From an uncultured Clostridia bacterium (GTDB lineage: Bacteria; Bacillota; Clostridia; TANB77; CAG-508), in the NCBI GenBank assembly GCA_934129895.1, contig CAKOWY010000001.1, forward strand, positions 62,001 through 126,000: a stretch of 64,000 bases of DNA. The letters run 5' to 3'. The notes beneath the pieces were generated by a model that was not told the DNA's origin, made no database searches, and saw only the letters and a program-made list of their open reading frames with translations. Made by a program: the position numbers and the translations under genes. Numbering within the stretch: the stretch's first letter is position 1; each line of letters starts with the position of its first letter. This document shows positions 35,998 to 43,961 of this stretch, in pieces.

Positions 35998-36048
35998 ATT
36001 GGTGTATATTCGTACTATATGTCAACTCCTAATAGGAGATTAAAAAAA
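35998..36048 (-). repeat. 51-bp perfect direct repeat, upstream region of copy 3
   Basis: Identical to 35277-35327, at the same distance from its gene and just after the intact thyX stop. Confidence 0.8.
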
Positions 36049-36065
36049 TTAATGGGTATATTTTA

Positions 36066-37469
36066 TCATTTTTCCTTGATTTTGTCAATTAATCCACAAG
36101 ACTCTTTGCCTTCACCACAATATTTATCTGTTATACATGTTGGACCAAGTCCTTTTCCAATTAATGGTGCTACCTGCTTTACTTGCTTTACCATTTCTTG
36201 TGTAATAAATCTAATTTGCCATTGTGCTTTATTACAGCAACGCATTTTTGAAACCCATTGTAAATTTCTAGCATTCATTGTTGTTACAACATTTAACATT
36301 TGAGCTCCAATGTAAAAATATATTAAATCTTCTTCTGCAACATCTTGTTTCTTGAATTCTTCAAATATTTTTTTATTTTCATTAACTGCTTTTTGATAAA
36401 TGTCTTCTGCATTTTTCTTTATAGTTTCTGGGATTATATAATTTTTCATATCCCATAATGGTACAAATTCTGGTATTAGCAATGGATGCATTCTATGCCT
36501 TGTTAAATGTGTTAATATTGATAATGAAATTGAAATTTGAAAACTAAAACTTACTTGTTCCAATTCTCTTTTTTCTTCTTTATGAAGAATATTTTGCATC
36601 ATCTTTTCTTTTGAATTTTCATCTTTTCTTATTAATTCTTTTAATATTTCATCAGCCATTTCTTCTGAACATTGATAATGGTACATTATATTACTTTTTA
36701 GCACAACATCATCTGCATTTGGAGTATAACTTAAAAGCTTTGGCTTTTCTAATATTTTTATTTCTGGTCTTTTAACCATTTTTTCCAAATATTCAAATTG
36801 ATTTTCACTATTTATTTTTGAGTTTTCTATACATTCTGTTAGATATGGCACTTTTTCTTTTATGATTTCATATAATATTTTTCCTAATTCATTTAATTCC
36901 TGTATTCTACTTAATCTTCCATATAAAAAAGATTCAACCATTTTTTCTAATTCTCTTGCATCTAATCCCATTATTATATTACTATGAAAACAATATGGCA
37001 ATATAAATCTTGCATCTTCTACATCAATTCCTTTATCCACTAATTCACCATATATATTAAATAAATATTGCATATTTTTTTGATATTTTTCTTTTAATTC
37101 TTTATTTTGTGAATGAATATTCAAATTCGAATCTCTAAATTCTGGCGTATAAAATCCAGCATTGCGGAAGTCAACTTCCCTTCTAGATTTTATTGTAAAT
37201 GAAGTCAATCTATTTCCAATAATTGTTTGCTCAACAATTGGTGTTACATCTGATATGGCAAATACTAAATAATCATGTTCAATAATTGATTTATGCCCCA
37301 TTGAAATAATTCTTTTAATCAGTCTTAAGTTTTTTTCATAATCATTACAGTTTTCTATCACTTCGAAAACATTTCCTTTAAACCTTGATAACTTACCTGC
37401 TGCAGCTACTTTCTGAATTCTTTTTTCTAACTCTTCTTTTTCACAACTACATAATAATTCTACCTTCAT
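36066..37469 (-). CDS. thyX: Tandem-domain FAD-dependent thymidylate synthase (ThyX)
   Basis: 467 residues, about twice the usual ThyX length, made of two ThyX-like halves. The N-terminal half keeps GNRLTSFTIKSRREVDF, related to the RHRxxSxNExSxR signature, and ARFILPYCFHSNIIMGLDARELE. The C-terminal half has TRHRMHPLLIPEF and the substrate-binding block NARNLQWVSKMRCCNKAQWQIR. ThyX makes dTMP with FAD and methylenetetrahydrofolate in a tetramer whose sites lie between subunits, so the halves may form a mixed site. Start behind AAGAGGT. Confidence 0.85.
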   Translation of the reverse strand: MKVELLCSCEKEELEKRIQKVAAAGKLSRFKGNVFEVIENCNDYEKNLRLIKRIISMGHKSIIEHDYLVFAISDVTPIVEQTIIGNRLTSFTIKSRREVDFRNAGFYTPEFRDSNLNIHSQNKELKEKYQKNMQYLFNIYGELVDKGIDVEDARFILPYCFHSNIIMGLDARELEKMVESFLYGRLSRIQELNELGKILYEIIKEKVPYLTECIENSKINSENQFEYLEKMVKRPEIKILEKPKLLSYTPNADDVVLKSNIMYHYQCSEEMADEILKELIRKDENSKEKMMQNILHKEEKRELEQVSFSFQISISLSILTHLTRHRMHPLLIPEFVPLWDMKNYIIPETIKKNAEDIYQKAVNENKKIFEEFKKQDVAEEDLIYFYIGAQMLNVVTTMNARNLQWVSKMRCCNKAQWQIRFITQEMVKQVKQVAPLIGKGLGPTCITDKYCGEGKESCGLIDKIKEK

Positions 37470-37560
37470 TTTATACCTCTTTTTTTATAAAATTTTGTTT
37501 TTTTTAATATATCATAATGATTTTTTATTTTCAATAATTTTAATTTTTTTAATTTAGGTA

Positions 37561-37589
37561 TTACATTTAAAATTTTTTTATGCTATAAT
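37561..37589 (+). promoter_or_regulatory. Promoter of the MATE fusion gene
   Basis: TTACAT, 17 bp ending in TGC, TATAAT: extended -10. Transcription should start near 37596. Confidence 0.7.
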
Positions 37590-37609
37590 AACGTCTGCGA
37601 GTAGCTAAG

Positions 37610-37649
37610 ATACATAGCGGAAATCCAGCAAATGGATTTCTGCTATTTT
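37610..37649 (+). promoter_or_regulatory. Leader terminator/attenuator of the MATE fusion gene
   Basis: A 13-bp stem with arms TAGCGGAAATCCA and TGGATTTCTGCTA (one G-T pair), loop GCAAA, is followed by TTTTTTT, all between promoter and start codon. An upstream GCTA can pair with the 5' end of the terminator stem (TAGC). Readthrough control by a ligand, protein or ribosome is implied; no known riboswitch class is recognised. Confidence 0.65.
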
Positions 37650-37690
37650 TTTGTTGTGTACTCAAAAATATTTTATAAAAGGAGGACGTT

Positions 37691-39640
37691 ATGGAAAACG
37701 TTAAACAAAACAAAATGGCTGATATGCCAATGAAAAAGCTTTTCTGGAAAATGGGATTACCTATGATTATTTCTATGGTTCTACAAGCATTATACAATGT
37801 TGTAGATAGCATATTTGTAACAAACATGGGTGAACAAGGTGCCATTGCAAATCAAGCTTTAACATTAGCATTTCCTATTCAAATTTTAATTATTGCTATT
37901 GGTGTTGGTACAGGAATTGGATTAAACACTTTGCTTTCTAAAAATTTAGGAGAAAATAATAAAGAACAAGTAAATAAAGTTGCTGGTAATGGTATTTTTA
38001 TTAGTATTTGCATTTTTATATTATTCTTTTTATTTGGAATATTTGGATCAAAATGGTTCATTTCTTTATTTGCTGCTGGTAATGAAGAACTAATTACCCT
38101 GGGAACAACATATTTAAAAATCTGTTGTTGTTTTTCACTAGGTTCTATTGCATATACGGCTTATGAAAGATTTTTACAAGCAACTGGTAAAACTACTTTA
38201 TCTGCAATAGCACAAATATCTGGTGCAATTGCCAATATTGTATTAGATTATATTTTTATTTTCCCATTAAATATGGGTGTTGCTGGTGCTGCTTGGGCAA
38301 CAGTAATTGGACAATTTTTATCTTTATTTGTTGCTATGATATTCCATTACACTGCAAATAAAGAAATTGATAAAAATTTAAAATACATTAAACCAGATTT
38401 CGGCTTAATAAAAGGAATTTATAGTATAGGTCTTTCTGCCGCAATTATGCAATCATTACTTTCAGTTATGATGGCTGGAATGAATGCTATTCTAGGAACT
38501 GCAAAAGCTGATCCAACAATATTAGTAGGATCTTTTGGCATATATTATAAAATTCAAAATATTGCTGTACTCGCATGTTTTGGATTATCTAATACCATTA
38601 TTACAATATTATCATTTAATTATGGAATGAAAGATAAAAAAAGAGCCGATGATTGTATTAAATATGGAATTATAGATACAACAATTGTAACTTTAATAAT
38701 AACTGTATTATTTGAAATTTTTGCTAATCCATTATCAAAATTATTTGGACTATCTGGTGGCTCTACAACTCAAATTATTGATGTTTGTTCTACTGCCATT
38801 AGAATTTCAAGCATTGGATTTATATTTATGGGCTTTTCTATTGCAGTTCAAGGTGTTTTACAAGCTCTTAGATATGCTGGTAAGCCTCTTATAATTTCAT
38901 TATTGAGATTAGTTATATTTGTATTTCCTATCGCATACTTATTCACATTATCTGATAATGTTACAAATTTAGTTTGGTGGACATTCCCTATTTCTGAAAT
39001 TCTTACTGCTATAATTTCAATTTTTATTTTAAAAAATGCCTACAAACAAAAAATTGCAATTCTAGAACCTACTATTTACAAAGCTAATTTAATTATTTCA
39101 ATATCTCGTGAACATGGTACAAATGGTAAAGAAATTGCAAGAAATGTTGCAAAACAACTTGGAATTGCATTTTACGGAAAAGAAGAAATTAAGGATTTTG
39201 CAATTAAACATTCTCTAGTAGAAAATTACAATGATACTGAAAAATTATATAATGATTTCTTATCATTAGAAGCAAATGGTGATTCTATTATTAAACAAGC
39301 TAATGTAATAAAAGAAATTGCTAATACTGAAAGTTGTGTAATTGTTGGAAGATCTGCAGATTACATTTTAAGAGATAACAAAAATTTAGTAAAAATCTTT
39401 CTTTATGCTCCTGAACAATACAAAATTGAAACTATAAAAAAGCTTTATAATGATGATGTTTCAACAGCAAGAAAATATATGCAAAAATCCGATAAAGCAA
39501 GGTCTACTTATTATGAAGTTATTTCAAATCAAATATGGGGTAATAAAAACAATTATGATATTTGTTTAGATTGTCAAATTGGTAATGAAGAAATTGTAAA
39601 AATAATTTGTAATTACGTAAAAAATAAAATGAAAAATTAG
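37691..39640 (+). CDS. MATE efflux transporter fused to a cytidylate-kinase-like domain
   Basis: 649 residues behind AAAAGGAGG. Residues 1-450 form a twelve-helix MATE transporter (KLFWKMGLPMIISMVLQAL, NTLLSKNLGE). Residues about 456-649 form a cytidylate-kinase-like domain (IISISREHGTNGKEIARNVA, VIVGRSADYIL) of a family often encoded alone. The P-loop is SREHGTNGKE rather than the classical GxxGxGK, so kinase activity is uncertain. MATE proteins export drugs or metabolites with Na+ or H+. The single frame has no break. The terminator in its leader suggests induced expression. Confidence 0.88.
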   Translation: MENVKQNKMADMPMKKLFWKMGLPMIISMVLQALYNVVDSIFVTNMGEQGAIANQALTLAFPIQILIIAIGVGTGIGLNTLLSKNLGENNKEQVNKVAGNGIFISICIFILFFLFGIFGSKWFISLFAAGNEELITLGTTYLKICCCFSLGSIAYTAYERFLQATGKTTLSAIAQISGAIANIVLDYIFIFPLNMGVAGAAWATVIGQFLSLFVAMIFHYTANKEIDKNLKYIKPDFGLIKGIYSIGLSAAIMQSLLSVMMAGMNAILGTAKADPTILVGSFGIYYKIQNIAVLACFGLSNTIITILSFNYGMKDKKRADDCIKYGIIDTTIVTLIITVLFEIFANPLSKLFGLSGGSTTQIIDVCSTAIRISSIGFIFMGFSIAVQGVLQALRYAGKPLIISLLRLVIFVFPIAYLFTLSDNVTNLVWWTFPISEILTAIISIFILKNAYKQKIAILEPTIYKANLIISISREHGTNGKEIARNVAKQLGIAFYGKEEIKDFAIKHSLVENYNDTEKLYNDFLSLEANGDSIIKQANVIKEIANTESCVIVGRSADYILRDNKNLVKIFLYAPEQYKIETIKKLYNDDVSTARKYMQKSDKARSTYYEVISNQIWGNKNNYDICLDCQIGNEEIVKIICNYVKNKMKN

Positions 39641-39646
39641 GAAGAT

Positions 39647-39675
39647 TTGCATTTGTTTTTGAATTATGCTATAAT
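39647..39675 (+). promoter_or_regulatory. Promoter of the orphan gene at 39736
   Basis: TTGCAT (39647-39652), 17 bp ending in TGC, TATAAT (39670-39675). It starts 6 nt after the MATE gene stop codon. Confidence 0.75.
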
Positions 39676-39735
39676 TATGTTAAGCCTGGACAATAGTTCC
39701 AGAAAGTATGGTACATAATAAAAAGGAGATTCATG

Positions 39736-40119
39736 ATGAAAAACAGCAACACTACTAACAAACTCGTCGGCATCGCATCCATCCTTGCACTCATTGCCAT
39801 TCTCTTGGCTACATTCCGCTGGAGCAATTCCAACACTGCATCTTATGTGTTGGATAATGTTTCCAACAAAAAATCCAACGAGTATATCACTGAGGTTTCC
39901 AGCTGGGATAAGTCCTATTCCAGCGGCATCGTTGAGCACTGTGCAGTGTTCAAGTGTTTGATGAGGGATAAGACTCATGCTAAATATGTGATGGTCCTGT
40001 CTGACAACAGCAGATCTACCAAAACGGCATTTGTCATTACTAACCCTGATCAGCCCGTAGTCGAAAGTGGACGAGTTCGCAGAAGCGTTCCTCTGTTCTA
40101 TCCTTCCGTTCGCGGATAA
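39736..40119 (+). CDS. Orphan single-helix exported protein
   Basis: 127 residues; of two adjacent ATGs the second has 7-nt spacing from GGAG. One N-terminal helix (about 10-27), then a soluble region with two Cys (EHCAVFKCLM). No family. G+C is about half (30/60 at 39901-39960), far from the neighbouring transporter. It has its own promoter and terminator. A longer open frame on the opposite strand has no binding site and covers the terminator. Confidence 0.7.
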   Translation: MKNSNTTNKLVGIASILALIAILLATFRWSNSNTASYVLDNVSNKKSNEYITEVSSWDKSYSSGIVEHCAVFKCLMRDKTHAKYVMVLSDNSRSTKTAFVITNPDQPVVESGRVRRSVPLFYPSVRG

Positions 40120-40125
40120 TGTACA

Positions 40126-40164
40126 AGCCGCGGCCCCTCTCAACTGGGGCTGCGGCTCTTTTTT
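40126..40164 (+). terminator. GC-rich terminator of the orphan gene
   Basis: AGCCGCGGCCCC and GGGGCTGCGGCT arms followed by C and seven T. Confidence 0.92.
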
Positions 40165-40166
40165 AT

Positions 40167-40832
40167 TTAATTTACAATTTTTCCATCTTCAATTTTTATA
40201 ATTCTATCTGCTTGTTTCGCTATTTCTAAATTATGTGTAATCATTATAATAGTCTGCTTATATTCTTTATTCACTCTTTTAAATAATTCAACAATCTCAT
40301 CACTTGATTTTGAATCGAGATTTCCTGTTGGTTCATCTGCTAAAATTATCTTTGGATTTATCATTAATGCTCTACCTATAGCAACTTTTTGTTGTTGTCC
40401 TCCTGATAATTCATTTGGTAAATGTCTTAATCTATCATTCAAATTCAAAAACTCTATTATTTCTTGTAATTTTTTTCTATCTACTTTTTTTCCATCTAAT
40501 TCTATCGGAAGCTTTATATTTTCTTTTACTGTTAATGTTGGGATTAAATTATAAAATTGATATATAACTCCTATTTCTTCTCTTCTTAATATTGCTAATT
40601 CTCTTTTATTCATCTCAAATATATTTTTATCATAAAAATATACATTTCCAAATGATGGCTTTTCTAGACCTGCAATCAAATGTAACAATGTAGATTTTCC
40701 ACTTCCAGATGGTCCAATAATTGCTACAAATTCTCCTTCTTCTACATCAAATGATACCTCATTTAATGCAATAACTTTTGCATCACTTTTTCCATATACT
40801 TTCTTTAGTCTATCAACTCTTAAAATTTTCAC
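40167..40832 (-). CDS. ABC transporter ATPase (LolD/MacB type)
   Basis: 221 residues with a GTG start behind GGAG. Walker A GPSGSGKST, signature LSGGQQQKVAIGRAL, Walker B ILADEPTGNLDS. The short MacB-like class works with FtsX-type permeases, and such a permease gene is 13 nt upstream. Substrate unknown. Confidence 0.93.
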   Translation of the reverse strand: MKILRVDRLKKVYGKSDAKVIALNEVSFDVEEGEFVAIIGPSGSGKSTLLHLIAGLEKPSFGNVYFYDKNIFEMNKRELAILRREEIGVIYQFYNLIPTLTVKENIKLPIELDGKKVDRKKLQEIIEFLNLNDRLRHLPNELSGGQQQKVAIGRALMINPKIILADEPTGNLDSKSSDEIVELFKRVNKEYKQTIIMITHNLEIAKQADRIIKIEDGKIVN

Positions 40833-40845
40833 TTTTTTCTCCTTA

Positions 40846-43200
40846 TTACTCTTCTTCTATAAATTTTGTTGAAAATATTGTAATAATAAATGATAGTAAA
40901 AATAATACTACTATAAATATACAAATATTTTGATATGGTATTAATAATTTATTTATTATTACCACATTTTCCATATATTTTATAATTACATACAATATTG
41001 GTATTGATAATAAAATTGAAATTATTAATGCTTTTATAAAAATATATATTCCTTCATTTATCAACATTTTATTTATATTTTCTTTTGTTGCACCTAAGCT
41101 ATATAATATTTTAAAATCATATTTTCTTTCACATAAACTTGAATTTATTATATTTACCGTACTTACAATACCTAAAATAATTATTGATGTCATAATTGTA
41201 TTTAATATGTTTTCTAATACACTTATATATATTATTTTTTCTTTATTTTCTAAAGTATAATATTCAACAATAATTGGACAATTCTTTTTTATACTTATAT
41301 CTTGAATATAATTAGCAAATTCTATTACATTATCACATTTTATTTTTATAGTTTCTGTGTTTCCAACACTCATATTTTCTTCATTTTCATTTTTTAAATT
41401 TTCTTCTATTTTATTATAAGTATCCATATTAACAAAAATTGTTGGGATATCATAAACTGTTTTTATTTCTTTAAATCCTTCTATTGGTTCATCTATTAGG
41501 GCAACTTTTCCATTATTAAGACTATCCTCATCTACTGTTATATACTCAAATTCACTATTTTCTTCGTATTCTTCATCTTCTTCATAATCCTGATCTTCAT
41601 CATCATTTATTACTTCAATACTCTTCATTATATTTAATTTTATATTTGAAGTATCTTTTATTATTTCATAATATTGTGAAACTTCATTTTCATTATTTAA
41701 AGTTATTTGATTTTTTATGTTATTATATATAATCACATCACCATAATTAGCTTTTAAATCTTTTATACAGTTCTTATACGTATCATTATTTAATCCAACA
41801 ATAAATGCTTGTATTATTTTATTACTTCTTTCTGTTTCATTTATTACTGGTACGTCCCAATTTATTGCATCACTCGGCTCAACTGATATATCTAATTGTG
41901 AACTCATTTTATAATTTATACTATCTATATTTTTAGAATATTTTTCATTATAATCCTTGATAATCTCTTTATAATCTTCTAAATTTAAAACATTTTCTCC
42001 TGTTTTACCAATATACAATTGAGCATCAACATCATATTTAGTTACCAAATCAGCAATATATTTTTCATAAGATATATATGTACTTATAGATATATAAGAT
42101 GTTATGCATATTATCAATAAAAATGTAATTATTTTGTATTTTCCAGAATTTCTTTTTATATTCTTATATGCCAATCTTCCTTCTACAGTAGTAATTCCTT
42201 CCAATATTCCACTTGTTCTCTTATATTTTATCTTTTTATTACTTCTAATATCTTGAATTATTGATGTACTACTTGCTTTTATACTTGGAATAACAGATGA
42301 TATATATAAATTTATCAATATTATTGCAATTGCTAACATTATATATTTTATATCATATATTATTTTTAAATTATATCCCATTTCTATTAGCAAATTATTG
42401 ATATTTTGTATTATAATATTAGAACTTATAATAGAAATTATTCCACCTATAATAATTCCAACTATTCCAAAAATTAGTCCTTCTGTAAATATTATTTTTA
42501 ATATCTGCCCTTCTGTACTACCAATACTGTTTAAAACTGCATATTCTCGTCTTCTTTCATTTATTGTAATTAAAAATGCATTATATAATATTACTATAAA
42601 TAATATAGAAAATGCAATTACAATAAATGCTGACATTACATCTAATACATAAGTATAATTCATTTCTACTACACAAACTGGAGATGTTTTACCAACTTTT
42701 ATATTGGGATATATTAATCCATATATTGTGAGTAAATTTTCATTAAATCCATATTTGGTTTGTGAATCACTCATTTCTTTCAGATTCATTAGCTCATCAT
42801 AAGATAAATTTAATGTTTTTATTATATCTGTTGTATTCACACATAATTTTCTTGCTTCTTTATATTTTATATATATATTAATATTTTTTTCTGAATTATA
42901 GGAACTCTCTTTGTTTATTTCTTCTATTTTATCTTTCCCGTATTCTTGTACATATATTTTTTCTATATATTTTTTATCTTTTATTTTATTTAGGCTTTCT
43001 GAAGGAACATTTCTTATTATAAAATGATAGTCATTATATTGTGTTTCTATATTTTGTGTAATTCCATTTTTTATACTTGATATTACAATAAAAGTTGTAA
43101 ATATAAGAGCTGTACATAATACAATTGAAATTATTGTAAAAAATGTTCGTTTTTTATTCCTTTTCATTGAATTTATAGCTAATTTTGCTTCTACTTTCAT
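40846..43200 (-). CDS. FtsX-domain ABC permease
   Basis: 784 residues. N-terminal helix (about 18-40), external domain, then FtsX helices near 190-310, a second cluster with an external domain rich in acidic residues (EEDEEYEENSEFEY, about 545) and final helices near 670-780. It forms a pair with the ATPase behind it. MacB-like systems of this architecture export peptides or sense envelope stress. Start behind AAAGGAG. Confidence 0.88.
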   Translation of the reverse strand: MKVEAKLAINSMKRNKKRTFFTIISIVLCTALIFTTFIVISSIKNGITQNIETQYNDYHFIIRNVPSESLNKIKDKKYIEKIYVQEYGKDKIEEINKESSYNSEKNINIYIKYKEARKLCVNTTDIIKTLNLSYDELMNLKEMSDSQTKYGFNENLLTIYGLIYPNIKVGKTSPVCVVEMNYTYVLDVMSAFIVIAFSILFIVILYNAFLITINERRREYAVLNSIGSTEGQILKIIFTEGLIFGIVGIIIGGIISIISSNIIIQNINNLLIEMGYNLKIIYDIKYIMLAIAIILINLYISSVIPSIKASSTSIIQDIRSNKKIKYKRTSGILEGITTVEGRLAYKNIKRNSGKYKIITFLLIICITSYISISTYISYEKYIADLVTKYDVDAQLYIGKTGENVLNLEDYKEIIKDYNEKYSKNIDSINYKMSSQLDISVEPSDAINWDVPVINETERSNKIIQAFIVGLNNDTYKNCIKDLKANYGDVIIYNNIKNQITLNNENEVSQYYEIIKDTSNIKLNIMKSIEVINDDEDQDYEEDEEYEENSEFEYITVDEDSLNNGKVALIDEPIEGFKEIKTVYDIPTIFVNMDTYNKIEENLKNENEENMSVGNTETIKIKCDNVIEFANYIQDISIKKNCPIIVEYYTLENKEKIIYISVLENILNTIMTSIIILGIVSTVNIINSSLCERKYDFKILYSLGATKENINKMLINEGIYIFIKALIISILLSIPILYVIIKYMENVVIINKLLIPYQNICIFIVVLFLLSFIITIFSTKFIEEE

Positions 43201-43220
43201 TTGTTTTTCTCCTTTTTTAT

Positions 43221-43249
43221 AAAAAATGGAGTCTAGATTCTAAACTCCC
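43221..43249 (-). terminator. Terminator of the secreted orphan gene
   Basis: Minus strand: GGAGTTTAG, AAT loop, CTAGACTCC, then ATTTTTT. It separates this gene from the permease. Confidence 0.8.
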
Positions 43250-43318
43250 ATAAATAAAGCATGAGTGCACAGAATAATTATCTTTTTTGAAAAATTTTTT
43301 CTCCAAAATTTTTATGAA

Positions 43319-43765
43319 TTAAGTGTAAAAATACAAATTAACACCTCCGATAATAATATTCTTGTTCATCTTATTAACAGAAATTTTCCACTTGCCAGCA
43401 GGTAATGGTGATACCCATGTCAGTGAATCTTCTTGGTTGTTAGCAACTGCTGTAATTGGTCTAACCTCACCTGTCGAAACATTTGTGAAATCTAAAATCA
43501 CTAATCCAGATGATGTTCCAATTCTCCAGATTACTTTGTCACATGCTTCACCAATTTGTACGTATCCAACTGTTGTGTTTTTGGTTATCGGCTTTGCCGA
43601 ATGAAATTCTGCAACTAGCCTATCTGCACTTTGTACCACAATCTCTTGGGATAAATTCAAGTCATTTTTGTAATCAATCCGTTCTGTTGCAAATACAGTC
43701 AAATTGGAAAACATCAACATAACTACAACAATAAAAACTGAAAAAGCTTTTCTTTTAATGTCCAT
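43319..43765 (-). CDS. Secreted orphan protein with Sec signal peptide
   Basis: 148 residues from the ATG 7 nt after AAAGGAG; a frame start 30 nt earlier has no site. Signal peptide about 1-27 with likely cleavage after NLTVFA. The mature part, about 120 residues, is rich in predicted beta strands (VGYVQIG, LVILDFTNVSTGEV, KWKISVNK) and resembles small beta-sandwich modules, but no family is recognised. G+C is raised (26/60 at 43561-43620). Own promoter and terminator. Confidence 0.75.
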   Translation of the reverse strand: MDIKRKAFSVFIVVVMLMFSNLTVFATERIDYKNDLNLSQEIVVQSADRLVAEFHSAKPITKNTTVGYVQIGEACDKVIWRIGTSSGLVILDFTNVSTGEVRPITAVANNQEDSLTWVSPLPAGKWKISVNKMNKNIIIGGVNLYFYT

Positions 43766-43834
43766 AATTAAATCTCCTTTTATAGCTTTATACACTAATG
43801 CCTATTTTCCAGTTTTTTCCTTTGAACAATTATA

Positions 43835-43863
43835 ATATTATCAAAAGCAATTTATCTTGTCAA
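43835..43863 (-). promoter_or_regulatory. Promoter of the secreted orphan gene
   Basis: TTGACA (43863-43858), 17 bp ending in TGA, TAATAT (43840-43835). Confidence 0.75.
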
Positions 43864-43918
43864 TACATTTTTTTACATTTTTCTCCATTTTTCATATAAT
43901 TAGTTTTTATTACTAAAT

Positions 43919-43961
43919 GTAAAAATAGTCACGTTTCAATCAGTTGAACGTGACTATTTTT
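43919..43961 (-). terminator. Terminator of the NatAB-like operon
   Basis: ATAGTCACGTT and AACGTGACTAT arms with flanking A and T runs, so it may act in both directions. Confidence 0.85.

Noticed and set aside
35277..36048. 51-bp repeats as ends of an insertion sequence.
   Set aside because: They are direct, not inverted, there is no transposase between them, and the thyX relict explains them as a tandem duplication.
37587..37695. ATAACGTC near the MATE promoter is complementary to GACGTTAT at the start codon, suggesting a switch hiding the start.
   Set aside because: The upstream segment overlaps the -10 box and lies before the expected transcription start, so it is probably not in the RNA.
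39664..40143. 159-codon open frame on the minus strand over the orphan gene at 39736.
   Set aside because: No ribosome binding site, it runs through the strong terminator of the plus-strand gene, and the plus-strand gene has a consensus promoter and binding site.
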